64,000 bases of DNA from Agriotes lineatus (Eukaryota > Arthropoda > Insecta > Coleoptera > Elateridae), in the NCBI GenBank assembly GCA_940337035.1, contig CALNHX010002991.1, positions 62,001 through 126,000 on the forward strand, given 5' to 3'. The notes beneath the pieces are model-generated. The model was not told the DNA's origin and did no database searches. It saw only the letters and a program-made list of their open reading frames with translations. Positions 1-11,180 of the stretch are shown one piece after another. The translations under genes and the position numbers were made by a program. Every line of letters starts with the position of its first letter. Position 1 is the first letter of the stretch.

Positions 1-944
1 TAATCTTACATTTTTGAAATTGTGACGCCAATATTTAAGAACAAAAGTGTAGTATTCAATTAAAAGTGACTTAAAAAGTAATACTGTATAGATCTGCTAT
101 GCCGAAATCAAAACAATCGACCAAAGAGGGAATGCATTTTAAACATATTGTCAATGCTATAACAAAACTGGAAACAATAGAGTTAGCTCTTAGTTACAGA
201 CTCTGCAAATAAACGAAGATGTGCATGACAAGCTAAAGAAAGCTCCTACGTAGAAATGTGACAAAAATTGCTTTAGAGAAACTCAATTCTTGTTCTTTAT
301 TAAATAAAAATACAGGCTACCCTCTCTTAAGTACATACAATTAAGAATTTACTTTGTGGTGAGAGTTGAACAAGATGTTCAGTTTGACTATAACCACACT
401 TCCTATAACTTTCTACCATATATTTAATATCTACTCTATTGCTAGCGGCTATGAGTGGGGAGGTCAAAACGTAAGTAAGACAGACAACCAACTCTTCGAT
501 GTATTTGGTGAGCTGTGAGCAAGCGCGTCGTTTGCGCGGCACCCGCGGCGGGGAAGTGGTCAAGTTTAAAATTTACTTCTAAAGGCGGAGTTCGAATTCT
601 CAGGCATGCGCACGAGACGCGTAGTGTTCAGAGTGAGACTATGTCGGGGCCGTAATATTTTCGGCCGTTCCCAGGCCCTACTAGCAATATAGTAAGTAAT
701 ACATATGGTTTGCACCTATAACATCATGCGATGCTAAACGTTCTTTTTCCCAGTTAACAAATATACTTACCAACAAGAGAACAAATTTTACAACTGAAAA
801 CTTAGAGCAATATATAATTTCCAATGCCAGCGTCTTTTAATTTGCATAATTCGGTATTTGTAAAATGTAAAAAGTTCTGTGAAGTTTGCTTTGCAGATTG
901 TTTTAAATATTAAAATTATAATCAGTAAGAGAATATTTTGATAA
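1..944. other. Unassigned AT-rich DNA
   Basis: No supported gene. The stretch at about 500-670 is noticeably more GC-rich, with several CpG-rich words, and could be an old promoter or transposon end, but nothing decides this. Short open frames here have no recognisable motif and look like chance. Confidence 0.4.
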
Positions 945-2174
945 TAATAATTTGCTGTATCAAACGCAGTCTGGTTTTCGGGCATATCATTCATGTGAAA
1001 CAGCTATACAATTGATAATAAATAATTGGAAAAAGTATGTAAACGACAGTAAGTTAATTTTAGCTATCTTTGTAGATATTAAACGTGCATTTGAAACATT
1101 GGACAAGGCAATATTAATAGACAAATTGAAGTATTACGGATTCAAAGGTACAGTACTTACTTGGTTTACTAATTATCTAACAGATAGAAAGCAAGCTGTA
1201 AAATTTAACGATAAATTGTCTGATGAGTTACCAAATAACCACGGTGTTCCCCAAGGAAGTATACTGGGGCCTTTCCTATTCATTATATATATATTAATGA
1301 TATTTATAGCTGCCTTGATCCATCTATTGTTAATTTATTTGCTGACGACACCTTATTGTCAATATCAGGAAACAGCTTTATAGGTATGGCTGATAAAATG
1401 AACAAAAACCTGAATAATTTAGTTAATTGGTTAAGTACTAACAAATTGAAATCAAACGCATCAAAAACAAAATATATGGTCATGGGCAACAGAGTACGGT
1501 TAAAATCATTGGAAAATAAAAACATCTCTATAAATGTTGATAATGAGGTAGTTCAAAGAGTAGATAAAATTACGTATCTCGGCGTTGTCATTGATAATAA
1601 ATTAAAATTTTCGGAACACGCCATATACATTTCTAAATAGGTTGCAGAAAAGATTGGTTTTCTAATAAGAATTGGAAAATATTTATCGGTTTCAGCAAAA
1701 AATATAATCTACAAAACAATTGTTTTGCCCCATTTTTATTATTGTAGTACAGTCCTTTTTTTAGTCCCCAAGTCAATTATTCAACATTTACAAATATTAC
1801 AGAATAGGGCGATGCGAGCGATATTGGGATGCAGTAAGTACACACCCATCCAAGTAATGTTAGAAACCTTGCAGTTCCAATCAATTAACTACATAATAAA
1901 CATGAATGCAATAATCTTCATTTACAAAATTATTAATAAAAAATTGCCTAGTTACTTGCTAAATTTCCTTACAAAAAGTAACGATGTTCATGCGTACAAC
2001 ACGAGAAGTAATAATGGTTTACGTTCCAATAATGATTTTCAATCAATATTTAATAAAGGAATTCAAATGTTCAACGCTTTACCAAAAGAAGTAAAAGAAG
2101 CAGCTAGTGTAAACAATTTCAAAATTAGATATAAAAAATGGGCATCAAAGCAACAAGTAAATGTACCTGAATAA
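945..2174 (+). pseudogene. Jockey-like non-LTR retrotransposon reverse transcriptase, 5'-truncated and frameshifted
   Basis: The frame opening at about 950 reads reverse-transcriptase motifs in order: QTQSGFR with a following catalytic-domain segment, a VDIKRAF block (the first catalytic Asp region), NHGVPQGSILGPFLFIIYI, then a frameshift near 1285-1360. An FADDTLLS-like active site is recoverable there in another frame, and the palm/thumb continues at 1356-1640. A further frame (1725-2174) holds the C-terminal region, with blocks such as LQNRAMRAILG and the end motif FNALPKEVKEA, typical of jockey/CR1-type elements. The endonuclease and ORF1 are absent, so this is a 5'-truncated dead copy. 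The 3' end is not clear; another repeat begins at 2272. Family assignment to the jockey group is by motif memory. Confidence 0.85.
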
Positions 2175-2271
2175 AAAAATGTAATTTTCGTGTAATATTC
2201 AGTGATTTTCGAGTAATTTTATATCTAGTTTCTTTACATATGTAATTTAAACTTTAATGTTTTACCTTTTT

Positions 2272-2953
2272 ACTTCCTTTTACTACTATAAAGGAAGTAT
2301 TGGATTCACCCCAAAAATTCGAAATTGAGTTTTCAACAGATCTTCACGTTTTAGAGTCCCCTGATCCCAAAAAACATATTTTTTTTCATTGGTCTGTCTG
2401 TGTGTCTGTCTGTCTGTGTGTCTGTGTGTGTGTCTGTGAACAGAATATCTCAAAACGAAAAGAGGTATGGCATTGAAACTTCATATATAAGTTTTGTGTA
2501 CTATGTAGATGAGACAGCAAGCTTTTGAAGAAAATCGCATAACCGGAAGTAGGTGTTTACTCTTGTGATTTTTCAGTTTTTTTCGATTTTTTAAAAAGCG
2601 GCTCTAACGATTTTTTTTAAACTTCACATTTTTATTACACTTTGAATATGTATTGATGTGAGATAGGTGATTTTCCATTTGAATACTTCTAAAATGGGTT
2701 TCTTTTGTTTTTTTTTCTATTTTTTTTGTTAACTCCCGTTTTAAATAGAACACCCGGTATATTATTACATTTTTGAATTCAGCTTAAAATTATAGAGAAA
2801 ATTTGTCTCTTCAACTAACGCTCTATTTTGTACCGTTTTGGCAGAATTTGTAATTTTCGAAATTTTTTGACAAATGCTTACAAATTTAAAATCAAATTTT
2901 TGGCTAATTATAAGATCACTGTAAAAGGCAGTTGTGTGCGTGTATCACACCAG
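2272..2953 (+). repeat. 682-bp dispersed non-coding element, copy 1
   Basis: Nearly the same sequence occurs reversed at 53807-54490, where its borders are fixed by an interrupted gene. It starts with an imperfect hairpin (ACTTCC...GGAAGT), has a TGTC/TGTG-rich microsatellite near 2390-2440, and ends TATCACACCAGA. Both copies are flanked by T-runs. No open frame. Class unknown: it lacks long terminal inverted repeats, a poly-A tail or tRNA/5S promoter boxes that I can see. Confidence 0.85.
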
Positions 2954-3311
2954 ATTTTTTTAAATTTTATTTTATATTACAAAATAAAACACTTTCTTTT
3001 TTAATTTATACATTAGGGTTTGTTTATGTTGTACGTTGTTTTTATTTTTATGACATAAATCAGTTTAAGAACTTGATTCTAAATTATTTTAAAATTTATA
3101 TTAATTTTTAATTCTAAAATCGGCACCTATTTTGACATTTTTGCGACCTAAATATGAATTTTTCTAACCTAAAATAATCACCTATTTTAAGCTTTTTGCA
3201 ACCTAAATATCCGCTCTTTACCGGTGATCGGTGAGTATGAAATTGCTACATCAGGAAACGTCTAGGTAGGGTCAGGTAATCTACGTCAATTAAGGATAAA
3301 ATTTAATAATA
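2954..3311. other. AT-rich spacer
   Basis: Low-complexity AT-rich DNA between two repeats. I see no gene or repeat border in it. Confidence 0.4.
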
Positions 3312-3609
3312 CGGATGGGGCCATAATTATATAACGTGAGATCATTTAAATTTATAATTAGAGTCGCCTGTGATTAGTGTTATACGTTTGACAGTACTGA
3401 AGTGTATTGTCAGTCGACGTCAAATTCGAGGTTAGTAGGTTAAGTTTTGTTTGTTGTTTGACACTGACTGACGTAAAACTTAACCTGCAAATCTCGAATT
3501 TGACATAGACTGACAATACACTTCAGTACTGCCAAACGTATAACACATACCACAGCCTACCCTAATTGGTTTTTTTATTTATCTCTTGTTATAATAGTCG
3601 CCCCATCGG
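3312..3609. mobile_element. 298-bp palindromic MITE with TA target duplication
   Basis: The two halves are imperfect inverted repeats over almost the full length; the ends read CGGATGGGG and CCCCATCGG and are flanked by TA on both sides (3310-3311 and 3610-3611). The best-conserved core (about 3377-3546) contains GTCAAATTCGAGGTTAG and its complement. The same core lies in the palindrome at 37859-38276. TA target and full palindromy suggest a non-autonomous IS630-Tc1-mariner relative. Confidence 0.75.
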
Positions 3610-3935
3610 TATAACAACGGAAATGCGAGTTGTAGGAAATCATCCTTAGAGAAAAACCAAAAAGATGAAGTGAATTAAATACATGCAAGAAAACAATTAG
3701 TACAGAAAGTGCAAAAATCAGGTTTGAAACAGGAACTTTTAATAAAAGACAGAAAGGTGTTTAGTAAATAGGTTGGACAGATAGGTATGTGAAAAACAAC
3801 TGGACACTCCAGTGGCATAAAGAGAGAAGAAAAAAAAGGAAAACCACGTCGAGGTGAAGGAAAATCATAAGCTGGAAGATTTTTGCTGTGTAGCAGTGTT
3901 ACTAAGTAGGTAAAATGCACTTGCAGCCATTAAAC

Positions 3936-4208
3936 CAAACAACTGAAATGTCAATTACATTTGACAAGAATAAATTGGCGAGATTAATTATGAGGATGCA
4001 GTAAATGAATATCGTTCATTGTGTGACAGCAATTCTATTAAATATATCTAATATTATTTAAAGTTGAAAGTATAATGGTAATTATAATTTCTTTCCTGGT
4101 GCCGTAACTTAGTATCATAAGGTTATTTATTACAGGAATGGTAATTTATAACGCTGGTGTGGTCACTTACCAAAAAGCAACCTTTCAAACTGTCGTTCAG
4201 TACCAACA
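3936..4208 (+). promoter_or_regulatory. 5' flank, leader and UTR intron of zinc-finger copy A
   Basis: About 270 bp here are similar to 30985-31276 and 57075-57404, the flanks of the two other zinc-finger copies, so the duplication unit included promoter and leader. A micro-intron with GT donor and TTTATTACAG acceptor is predicted at 4078-4135 (58 nt). The matching introns are 31140-31200 and 57274-57328. The intron call rests on conserved splice signals, not transcripts. Confidence 0.6.
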
Positions 4209-4378
4209 ATGAACGTTAAACAAGAAACTACAGATGGCGAATTTTGGATTTCAACAGAAATTTCGTCACACTCCTCAGTGGACGTGGTCAATAATGCAAG
4301 TGACGATAAATTATTTATCAAACAAGAGATTGTCGAAGATATTGAGGACTTCAGTGATTATTGTAGAATAGCTATTAA

Positions 4379-5325
4379 CCCTTAACTGGTAACGTGCCGT
4401 CTGTGAGACTGCAAGCAAATTTTAATCTCAAATTTTCAGCAAAAGAGTACCGCTTTTCGGCAAATGATCTTATCTAATCTTTCTCCTCTTGGTACACCAC
4501 CTATCGCACAATTATTGGTAAATTTGGGTAACTAACGGTGGAGATGTGTTTTATTTTTAGTTCAGTACAGTCTGTGAGACGGCACGTTACTGTTTACGTG
4601 AGAATTTTTTTCAATTGGTAGGCATGGTAGGCCCTGTGAATTACAATATTTCTTTAAGTTTTTTTTTAGAAATGCATTGTTTTACTTATTATTAATCGTA
4701 AAATAAATAAAATAAGTTTTTTTTTTGTTGTCTTGGTCTGGTAAAAAGTACATTACCAATTTGTGTTCAAGTTGAAAATTATCTTATTATTTTTTCTCTA
4801 CATTAAGTTTTCGGTTATTTTAAATAAAATTATTACTAAAACATATATGCCTAACAAACCTCTATATATATATTTAAAAAAATAATTAAAACAGTTTAAT
4901 TTTTTTCGCTTCAAAAGTGACGGTTTACGTGAGAATTTTGTGCCACTTCTAGGCATGGCAGGCCCTGTGAATTACAATATTTCTTTAAGTTTTTTTTTAC
5001 AAATGCATTGTTTTAATTATTACTAATCGTAAAATAAATAAAATTACTTTTGATCAAAAGTTTTCCTTTGTTATATTGATCTGGTAAAAAGTACATTGCC
5101 AATTTGTGTTCAAGTTGAAAATTATTTTATTATTTTTTTTTTACATTAAGTTTTCGGTTATTTTAAATAAAATTATTACTAACAAATATATGCCTAACAA
5201 ACCTCTATATATATATTTAAACAAATAATTAAAACAGTATATTTTTTTTCGCTTCAAAGGTGTGCCAGTCTCACAGACTGCACGTTACCAGTTGTGTTCC
5301 AAAATTTCACGTTACCAGTTAAGGG
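4379..5325. mobile_element. piggyBac-like MITE, TTAA target site, inside zinc-finger copy A
   Basis: Perfect 18-bp terminal inverted repeats, CCCTTAACTGGTAACGTG at 4379-4396 and its complement at 5308-5325, are flanked by TTAA on both sides (4375-4378 and 5326-5329). Ends starting CCC and a TTAA duplication are the hallmark of the piggyBac superfamily. No transposase is encoded, so the element would need one from elsewhere. Removing it plus one TTAA rejoins the zinc-finger frame exactly, so the insertion is precise. Confidence 0.92.
4593..5253 (+). repeat. Tandem duplication (about 331-bp unit) inside the piggyBac-like MITE
   Basis: The segment beginning TTTACGTGAGAATTTT near 4594 recurs at 4924, and the following 300 bp match closely (for example GGCCCTGTGAATTACAATA and CCTAACAAACCTCTATATAT in both). 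The two units differ by point changes and small indels, so the duplication is not recent. Confidence 0.85.
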
Positions 5326-6059
5326 TTAAAAAGGAAGAATTGGAAATAAAAATGGAAGATGACGCAGAAGCAAAACTTTACGATAAATCTGATAGTAAGT
5401 GCAAAACAAAACCTTTCAATTGTTCCGAGTGTGAATATAAGACTACACAAAAACGACATTTAGTTGCACATATGAGGTCTCATACAGGAGAGAGGCCTTA
5501 TAGTTGTTCTGCATGTGTATATAAAGCTGCAGAAAAAGGCAATTTAATTAGACATATGAGGAGACATACAGGAGAAAAGCCTTATAGCTGTTCGAACTGT
5601 GAATATAAATCTTCACAAAAAGCTAGCGTAGTTGTACATTTGAGATCTCATACAGGAGAAAAACCATATAGTTGCGGTGAGTGTAAATATAAAGCTGCAC
5701 GTAAAAGTCATTTAGTTGCACATATGAAGGTTCACACAGGAGAAAAGCATTTTATTTGTTTCGAGCGTGACTATAAATCTGCAGAAAAAAATAATTTAGA
5801 TAGACATTTAGCGGTATGTATGAGGTCTCATACAGGAGAAATTCTTCATAGCTGTTAGAAATATGATTTTAAAAGTACACAAAAAAGTCCTTTTGATTTA
5901 CAAGCCCAGGTCCAAAATAGTTCGGCCGGCTATCAATTTTAACTCAGTGATTTACCAAATTATAGCAAAGGTGCAATAAAAGACTTATTCTTTGAAAAAT
6001 ATATATTATTACAATAAAACATAAACTTTAAATTTTGATTAGCTGAAAAATAATTTTAC

Positions 6060-7770
6060 GTTTGTTAATAGTTGCAACCTTAATGGTTCAGAATCGTTTG
6101 GCATTATTTTAATACTGCATCTGGTTTGTTGGCCACAGCGGCTTTAATTCTATCAGGTATTGTGTTAACGAGTTGTGCACATTCATGCGGTTGCATATTA
6201 TCCCATACTAGCTGTTACCCGCGACTTCGTTCGCGCGAGGTTCCTTATTTGTGTATTAAATAATGGCTAATTATTTTCTGTCGTCCCATCCCATCCTATC
6301 CCCGTTTCCGTCCCTTTCTTCGTCCCCGTCTCCGTACCGTTCCGTCCCGTCCCATCGCCTTCCATCCCATCCCTTTCCGTCCCGTCCCGCCGCGCCCCGT
6401 CCAGTCTCGTCCCGTCCCGTCCCGTCCCATCCCATCCCGTCCCTTTCCGACCCGTCCCGTTCCCACCCCTCCACTTCCATCTCATCCCTTTCCGTCCAGT
6501 CCCGTTCCGTCCCGTCCCGTTCCGTCCCGTCCCGCCCCGTTCCGTCCCGCCCCGCCCCGTCTCGTCCCTTCTCTTCCCGTCCAGTCCAGTCCGGTCCCTT
6601 CCTTTACGTCATGTCCACCGTCTTGGATTTAAAAATAAATGCAATTTTCGCAATCAACGTCCCAAAAAACCTCAATAACGACACCCATATGGTATTTTAG
6701 GCTTATTTACCCCATTTTACCCCCTAAGGGGTTGATTTTCGGAAAATCACGAAATACGTGTTTGCTTATTTGTTTTTAAGAGTACTCTTACGAAGTTTCA
6801 AGTCGAAATGTCTATTTAATATTATTACTCCATACAAAATTGGAACCCCCATTTTACCCCTTTAGGGGTAGAATTTTGAAATATCCTTCCTTGTTCCTTG
6901 TATACATCATAAAGGGAACCTCTGTGCAAAATTTCAGCTTTCTAGGTCCAAGGGTTTGGGCTGAGCGTTGATGAGTGAGTGAATGAGTAAGTCAGGACTT
7001 TTAGTGTTATATGTAGATAGATGTGGTGTAACTTTCTTTTAAGGTCGGCTACTGTGAGCGGTGGATTCTTAAGCAGTTCGTTTTTCATTTTACGCCACAG
7101 AGACTCGATTGATGAAAAGACCGGACTGCTTGAAGTCCATGGCAAGGTTTGATTTTGATGTTCTTCAAACCAGTTGTTTACTGTTTTTGCTATATGGCAC
7201 GGAGCACCATCCTGCTGGAAAACAGTCCCCTTCGGCAGATTGGCATATCGAAATAGATGGCAAAAAACTTTCAGCGAGAATGATTTTAGATTTATCGGTT
7301 TTAACACTACCGTGAATGATCTGTAGCTTTCCAACTCCCTTTCCATATATACAGCCCCAGAACATGACAGATGCTGGAAACTTGACCTTTTTAACCAAAC
7401 ATTTGGTATGGTATGTTTCCCCTGATGTATGTAATAGGCGTTTTCTAGTGTTCCCTGCGCACACATAAAATTTGGACTCATCACTCCAAATCACCATATG
7501 CTATTGTAGTAAAGTCCAATTTTTGTGCCATTTAACGCATTTTAAATGTCGATAAAGAAATTTGCTTTTTCATCATTTGTCGCCATTTGATCGCCGATTT
7601 GCTTTGACAATTCTTCTCCAAGCTCGTGTGTCGGCATTAGAAATTTTTGATGGACGACCGGTTTTTTTGCTTTCCGTAACGCCCCTAGTTTTTTAAATAA
7701 ATTAATAATATCTTGCACTGTCGACCGCGGAAGCGAATGAAAAATCAAGATTTTGTAACGCCCTGTTTCA
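6060..7770 (-). pseudogene. Tc1-like DDE transposase, broken
   Basis: Read on the minus strand: an N-terminal helix-turn-helix segment at 7748-7542 (RSTVQDIINLFKKLGAL), then VIWSDESKF near 7495 (first catalytic Asp), FPASVMFWGCIYGKGVGK, and VFQQDGAPCH near 7210 (second Asp). A degenerate third-acidic region follows (SSIESLWRKMKNEL near 7095), where the usual SPDLNPIE is eroded. The C-terminal block MQPHECAQLVNTIPDRIKA is displaced to about 6211-6120 by an inserted repeat (6212-7020). At least two frame changes occur. A cut-and-paste transposase that is now inactive. Confidence 0.88.
6212..7020 (+). repeat. Dispersed repeat with CCGTC-type pentanucleotide satellite, inserted in the Tc1 transposase
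   Basis: It begins ACTAGCTGTTACCCGCGACT, a word I know from dispersed repeats in many insect genomes, and ends in GAGTGAGTGAATGAGT... then TATATGTAGATAGATG. It separates two adjoining parts of the transposase. From about 6282 to 6598 it holds a (TCCCG)n / (TCCCA)n array, which is open in several frames and gives spurious Pro/Ser/Arg-rich ORFs. Class not settled. Confidence 0.7.
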
Positions 7771-7790
7771 ATTTTATTTCAAAAGCGCGT

Positions 7791-9450
7791 TAATGCATTT
7801 AACACCGACTTTCGGACCACCTTATAGCTATATTTTGTAGCAAAAGAGTTCAATCTATCGCAGCAGGCGTTTGCATTCAAAGATAAATACCTGCAACATA
7901 TTCTTGTCGTGGCTTGTTTGTCGCATTTTCAATTCGAGTAGGCTGTTGATTTTCTCAGAGGCCGTTCTTGTTTTCAAGCAAGCGGGTCGCTTGCAGCATT
8001 GGTTTTGCCGGGCGCATTCAGCTTTAGTAAGAGTGTTCTTCTAATTTTATTCTTTGGTTATTAAGTTTCGTTTAATAGGCTGGATTGCTCTGCTCGCTGT
8101 GATGCGTCTTCTACAATAATTAGACCGTGAACATCATCGGTAAGAATGCTTTTGCGAGCTTATTTTTGCAATCTAATTTTTAATATTTAGGCCGGCTAGT
8201 ATGAGCTACAATGGGTTCACAATACAGCTACTGATGGCTTAAATTCAGCAACCTTGAGCTATCGTTTTGCCTCTTATGAGGCTTATTAGTTTCCCGATTT
8301 CGATTCTGTACGTAGCCAGGAAATCCAGTTATGTGCTACTTTCTTTTAATGCTTCTTTTAAGTGGCGATCTTTAGATTCTGGGAATCATGCAATCAAGTT
8401 TGCCTTGAGTCTTCATGGAAAAATGCAACGAACAGGATCTCCTCTCTCGCTTGCTGGACTTCAGCCATTAATTAATTATAAGTACTTGCCCTTATCAGCA
8501 TCTTTTGTAAACAACAAAGGCATTATGCCACAAACTGTGTCAGTTCCTACTAAGATCTTAGCAACTCAAACTGAGCATGTCAAATCAATCTTTTGGCTCA
8601 ATTGTTTATTACTGCTAAAGAGCGAGTACTTAAATATTTAGAAATTGCTGAAATAGCGTGTATACTATGTCTCAGATAGCGTGCTTGGCATTGTACGTTT
8701 ATGTCAATTACGATTGCACAGGTGTTAGCCTGAAGTTATAATTTAAGCTATAACTAGCGAGTTTGGAAATGTTACTTGAATTGCAGTTTTTAACATGTTT
8801 GTGCTGTCAGTTTTGTCCCGATATAGAATTACATATATGTGTAAGTTGGGTGACGCCAACTTTTGAATTATTTGTTCCTTCATTGGATAATTAAATATTC
8901 TTTTGACTGTTACTGTTTGTATTTGTTGTTGTTCGCATTACTACATTTAGATTGAAGTATGCAGCGAAGCTTACAAGGTAGGTGTTGATTTATTTTGCTA
9001 GCTATGTTATTTTTATATGTTGTAAATAACGACATGGCGTCCAATTCGTTTATTAATCTACTGTTCAGTTTAAAATCCTGAAGTATTTCTTAGCCTAGTC
9101 CTTACTCCACGCTATATTCTGCCGAGAGTTAAAAGAGCTAGCCGAGGCCTTGTCAACCCTTCGTTTAAGGATGGTACAATTTTTCGTGCAGAAAATCCAT
9201 TATGGGCATTAATAATAGATTCTCGTAAATCAGCACCCAGCGCTTTACCACAAGCCATTTTGTTCTAAAAACTTATCAGCATCTACTAATAATAATAATA
9301 ATGTCTTTATTGACTTAATATAACAATAAAATACATACACTACATAAAAAGAGAACAAGTCAACCTCGAGGCGAATGACATGCATTTGTAGATTGTAACG
9401 ATTTATCTTTTGTTTTGTCATGCGTTGAATCATTAAACGGCTGCTTTGAT
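7791..9450. other. Unassigned interior of the Tc1-like composite
   Basis: There is a 124-codon open frame on the + strand (8267-8641) in an AT-balanced stretch. I do not recognise it and see no motif, signal peptide or repeat in it. An (AAT)n tract sits near 9288-9303. Nothing else is supported. Confidence 0.3.
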
Positions 9451-9688
9451 CAAACTTTATATGCGGCCGAACTATTATGAGCCGGTAGTTATAATTTCTG
9501 TTTGAGAATAATTTTCTAATTATCATTTATTAATATTGCAATATTTTTTTCTGTAAATAAAAGTGAAAAGCTCAGTATTGGTGAATATATTCTTGTATTT
9601 GAACAAACAAAAATGTATTGACTAGTTTTTAAATTATGATAAATAGTCCAATTAAAAAAGTAGCTCGGCCGAACTATTATCGGCCTGG

Positions 9689-9785
9689 ACTCGTATACAT
9701 GTATCAGGACGTATACAGAAGAAAAATCGTATAGTTGCTCTGAGTGTGAATATAAAACTACACATCAAGGTAATTTCATTGTATA
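9689..9785 (+). pseudogene. Zinc-finger copy A, internal piece
   Basis: After a damaged linker, the frame reads SYSCSECEYKTTHQGNFIV, one finger start of the same family, ending at 9785 exactly where a TA-flanked palindromic element begins. Its continuation is at 11181. This shows that copy A once ran across the Tc1-like element and on to about 12765. Confidence 0.85.
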
Positions 9786-10265
9786 CAGTATGTCCCCGGA
9801 TTGGGTTACAAAGAGGGGAAAAAAGTTTATTTTTTACTTCTCAAAAAAAAAATCTCTATAAAACACCCTGCTTGTTCTCAAACTAAAAATTCACTTGTCA
9901 AAATTTAAATATCCTCTCCGTATACGGGGGAGGTTCGAAAATATAAAAATGGCTCAAGAATAAAGTATCCTTATATTTCAAAATATACAATAATGTTAAT
10001 TGGATATATTTGTTATAACATTTCTATTAAAAATTATAATTGATGTTTGGATCGCGTATTATGATTTTTTTAAGATACATGTGTTTTTGTTGACGCAAAT
10101 GAGATTTTTAGCATCAATTTCGGGTCACATAAATTTCAGGTTAAGCGAACGAAACACAAATTCGACAATACACTCTTATCGTATCCGTCAATAAATTAAC
10201 TTTGAAGTATCGCGTTTCGTAATTCGCAGGGTAGTGGAAAAACCAGTGAAAATTGTTTTTTAGAG

Positions 10266-10280
10266 CAGGTGGCTGTGACT

Positions 10281-10316
<36 letters not shown>

Positions 10317-10567
10317 TTCGCACTCAGCCAACAGCCGTTAGGCCAATTATAGGCGTCGCTGTGCAGTTATGAGGACTTCCAACCCCACTAACGACTGTCA
10401 TGATGTTGTATGACCGCCGGGACCAACTTTTTTACGTGATAGCCGTACCACGAGGCGCCGAGAGATGCAGCCGTGGAACTCCCATCCAAGTTCTGACCAG
10501 AGACAGCGTTGCTTAACTCTGCTGATCGAATGTGGACGCTTGTTCAAGCTACACCACTCGGGACCCT
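10266..10567 (-). mobile_element. 5S-rRNA-derived SINE (SINE3 type) with (AAAT)n tail
   Basis: On the minus strand the head carries the 5S internal-promoter words GTTAAGCAACG (complement of 10507-10517) and ACTTGGATGGGA (complement of 10481-10492) in 5S order and spacing. A unique body follows and the tail is (AAAT)n at 10266-10315. This is the architecture of a 5S-derived SINE transcribed by RNA polymerase III. It is not a 5S gene, because only the promoter-containing part matches. It lies in the loop of the fold-back element. Confidence 0.85.
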
Positions 10568-11089
10568 GATATATTTTACACCTACCTTTAATCCTAAGCA
10601 ACTTTTTCAAATAACATTATTGTATATTTTGAAAAATAAGGGTGCTTTATTCTTGAGCCATTTTCATATTTTCGAATCTCCCTCCCCGTATACGAAAGGA
10701 GATGTGTAAATTTTGGCAAGTGCATTTTTAGTTTGAGAACAGGCAGGGTTTTTTACGAAGAGTAATTTTTTTGAGAAGTAAAAAATAAACTTTATCTACT
10801 AGTAACATGATATTGTACATTTTCGTCATAGAAACAAAATATGAAAAGCTACTCATAACTCCCAAGGGACTTGTCAAATTATTTCTCCCTCAAACTCATG
10901 GTAACAATGCAACTACAATTAACGTCTTAGCAACCATACAATGAGGCAATCCTTGATGTTACTTACACATTCTAATTTTAAATGTCATGACATTTTGAAA
11001 TATCATACTATTTTTACGAATATGCTAGTAGATAAAATATTGTATGCACCACGGGAAATATTCATGTTCTTTACCTTCGGTTGACTTGT

Positions 11090-11150
11090 CAACCTCAGGG
11101 AAAAAAACATATTCATATCTCCCTTAATGCATAAATATCTATTTCTTCCT
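11090..11150. repeat. Short repeat shared with 51208-51265
   Basis: About 50 bp around AGGGAGATATGAATATG (here on the minus strand) recur at 51212-51262 on the + strand, where they end the zinc-finger copy B remnant. It looks like a terminal segment of one more element. Confidence 0.7.
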
Positions 11151-11180
11151 CTTTGTAACCCAATCCGGTGACATGCTGTA

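Larger units (their letters stand above)
4209..5906 (+). pseudogene. C2H2 zinc-finger gene copy A, 5' part, split by an insertion
   Basis: The frame starts MNVKQETTDG at 4209, as in copies B (31277) and C (57405), and runs through the acidic N-terminal region to 4378. There a TTAA-flanked element (4379-5325) interrupts it. Ignoring the element and one TTAA, the frame continues into the KKEELEIK segment and four good C2H2 fingers (first at about 5419, linker HTGE[KR]PY). A fifth finger has lost its second Cys (FICFERDY), and a stop follows at 5856-5858. Beyond the stop the finger pattern continues with lesions to about 5906, where a second element begins. Intact paralogues of this family are presumed DNA-binding nuclear proteins. 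This copy cannot make the full protein. Confidence 0.9.
5907..9688. mobile_element. Tc1-like element (composite) inside zinc-finger copy A
   Basis: Related inverted ends lie at about 5907-5932 (CAGGTCCAAAATAGTTCGG) and 9662-9688 (complement of CAGGCCGATAATAGTTCGGC). Zinc-finger coding sequence abuts both ends. A third end-like copy lies at about 9461-9487, so two related elements or a nested copy may be present. The interior holds the Tc1-like transposase remnant (6060-7770, minus strand), with a dispersed repeat inserted in it. No clear target duplication survives at the outer ends. Confidence 0.6.
9786..11178. mobile_element. 1393-bp fold-back (palindromic) element, TA target, in zinc-finger copy A
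   Basis: The ends are CAGTATGTCCCCGGATTGGG and the complement of CAGCATGTCACCGGATTGGG, with TA at 9784-9785 and 11179-11180. Long arms (about 9786-9995 and 10597-10795) are inverted copies. The right arm is split by extra sequence (about 10796-11135), and the loop holds a SINE (10266-10567). Removing the element and one TA joins the finger frame (GTA TAT ATG AAA). The terminal sequence is shared with the 3229-bp palindrome at 40166-43394. Confidence 0.88.

Noticed and set aside
2390..2440. TGTC/TGTG tract as an independent microsatellite
   Set aside because: It is at the same place in the second copy (54320-54370), so it is part of the 682-bp element.
4593..5253. Possible CRISPR-like or satellite array
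   Set aside because: Only two 331-bp units, no spacers, and eukaryotic context; it is an internal duplication of a MITE.
6263..6700. 145-residue Ser/Pro/Arg-rich ORF and its antisense partners
   Set aside because: Produced by the pentanucleotide microsatellite; no composition or motif of a real protein.
8267..8641. 124-residue ORF as a real gene
   Set aside because: No recognisable domain and located inside a transposon; kept only as an unassigned stretch.
10481..10517. 5S rRNA gene
   Set aside because: Only the internal promoter part matches; the flanks are a SINE body and an (AAAT)n tail.
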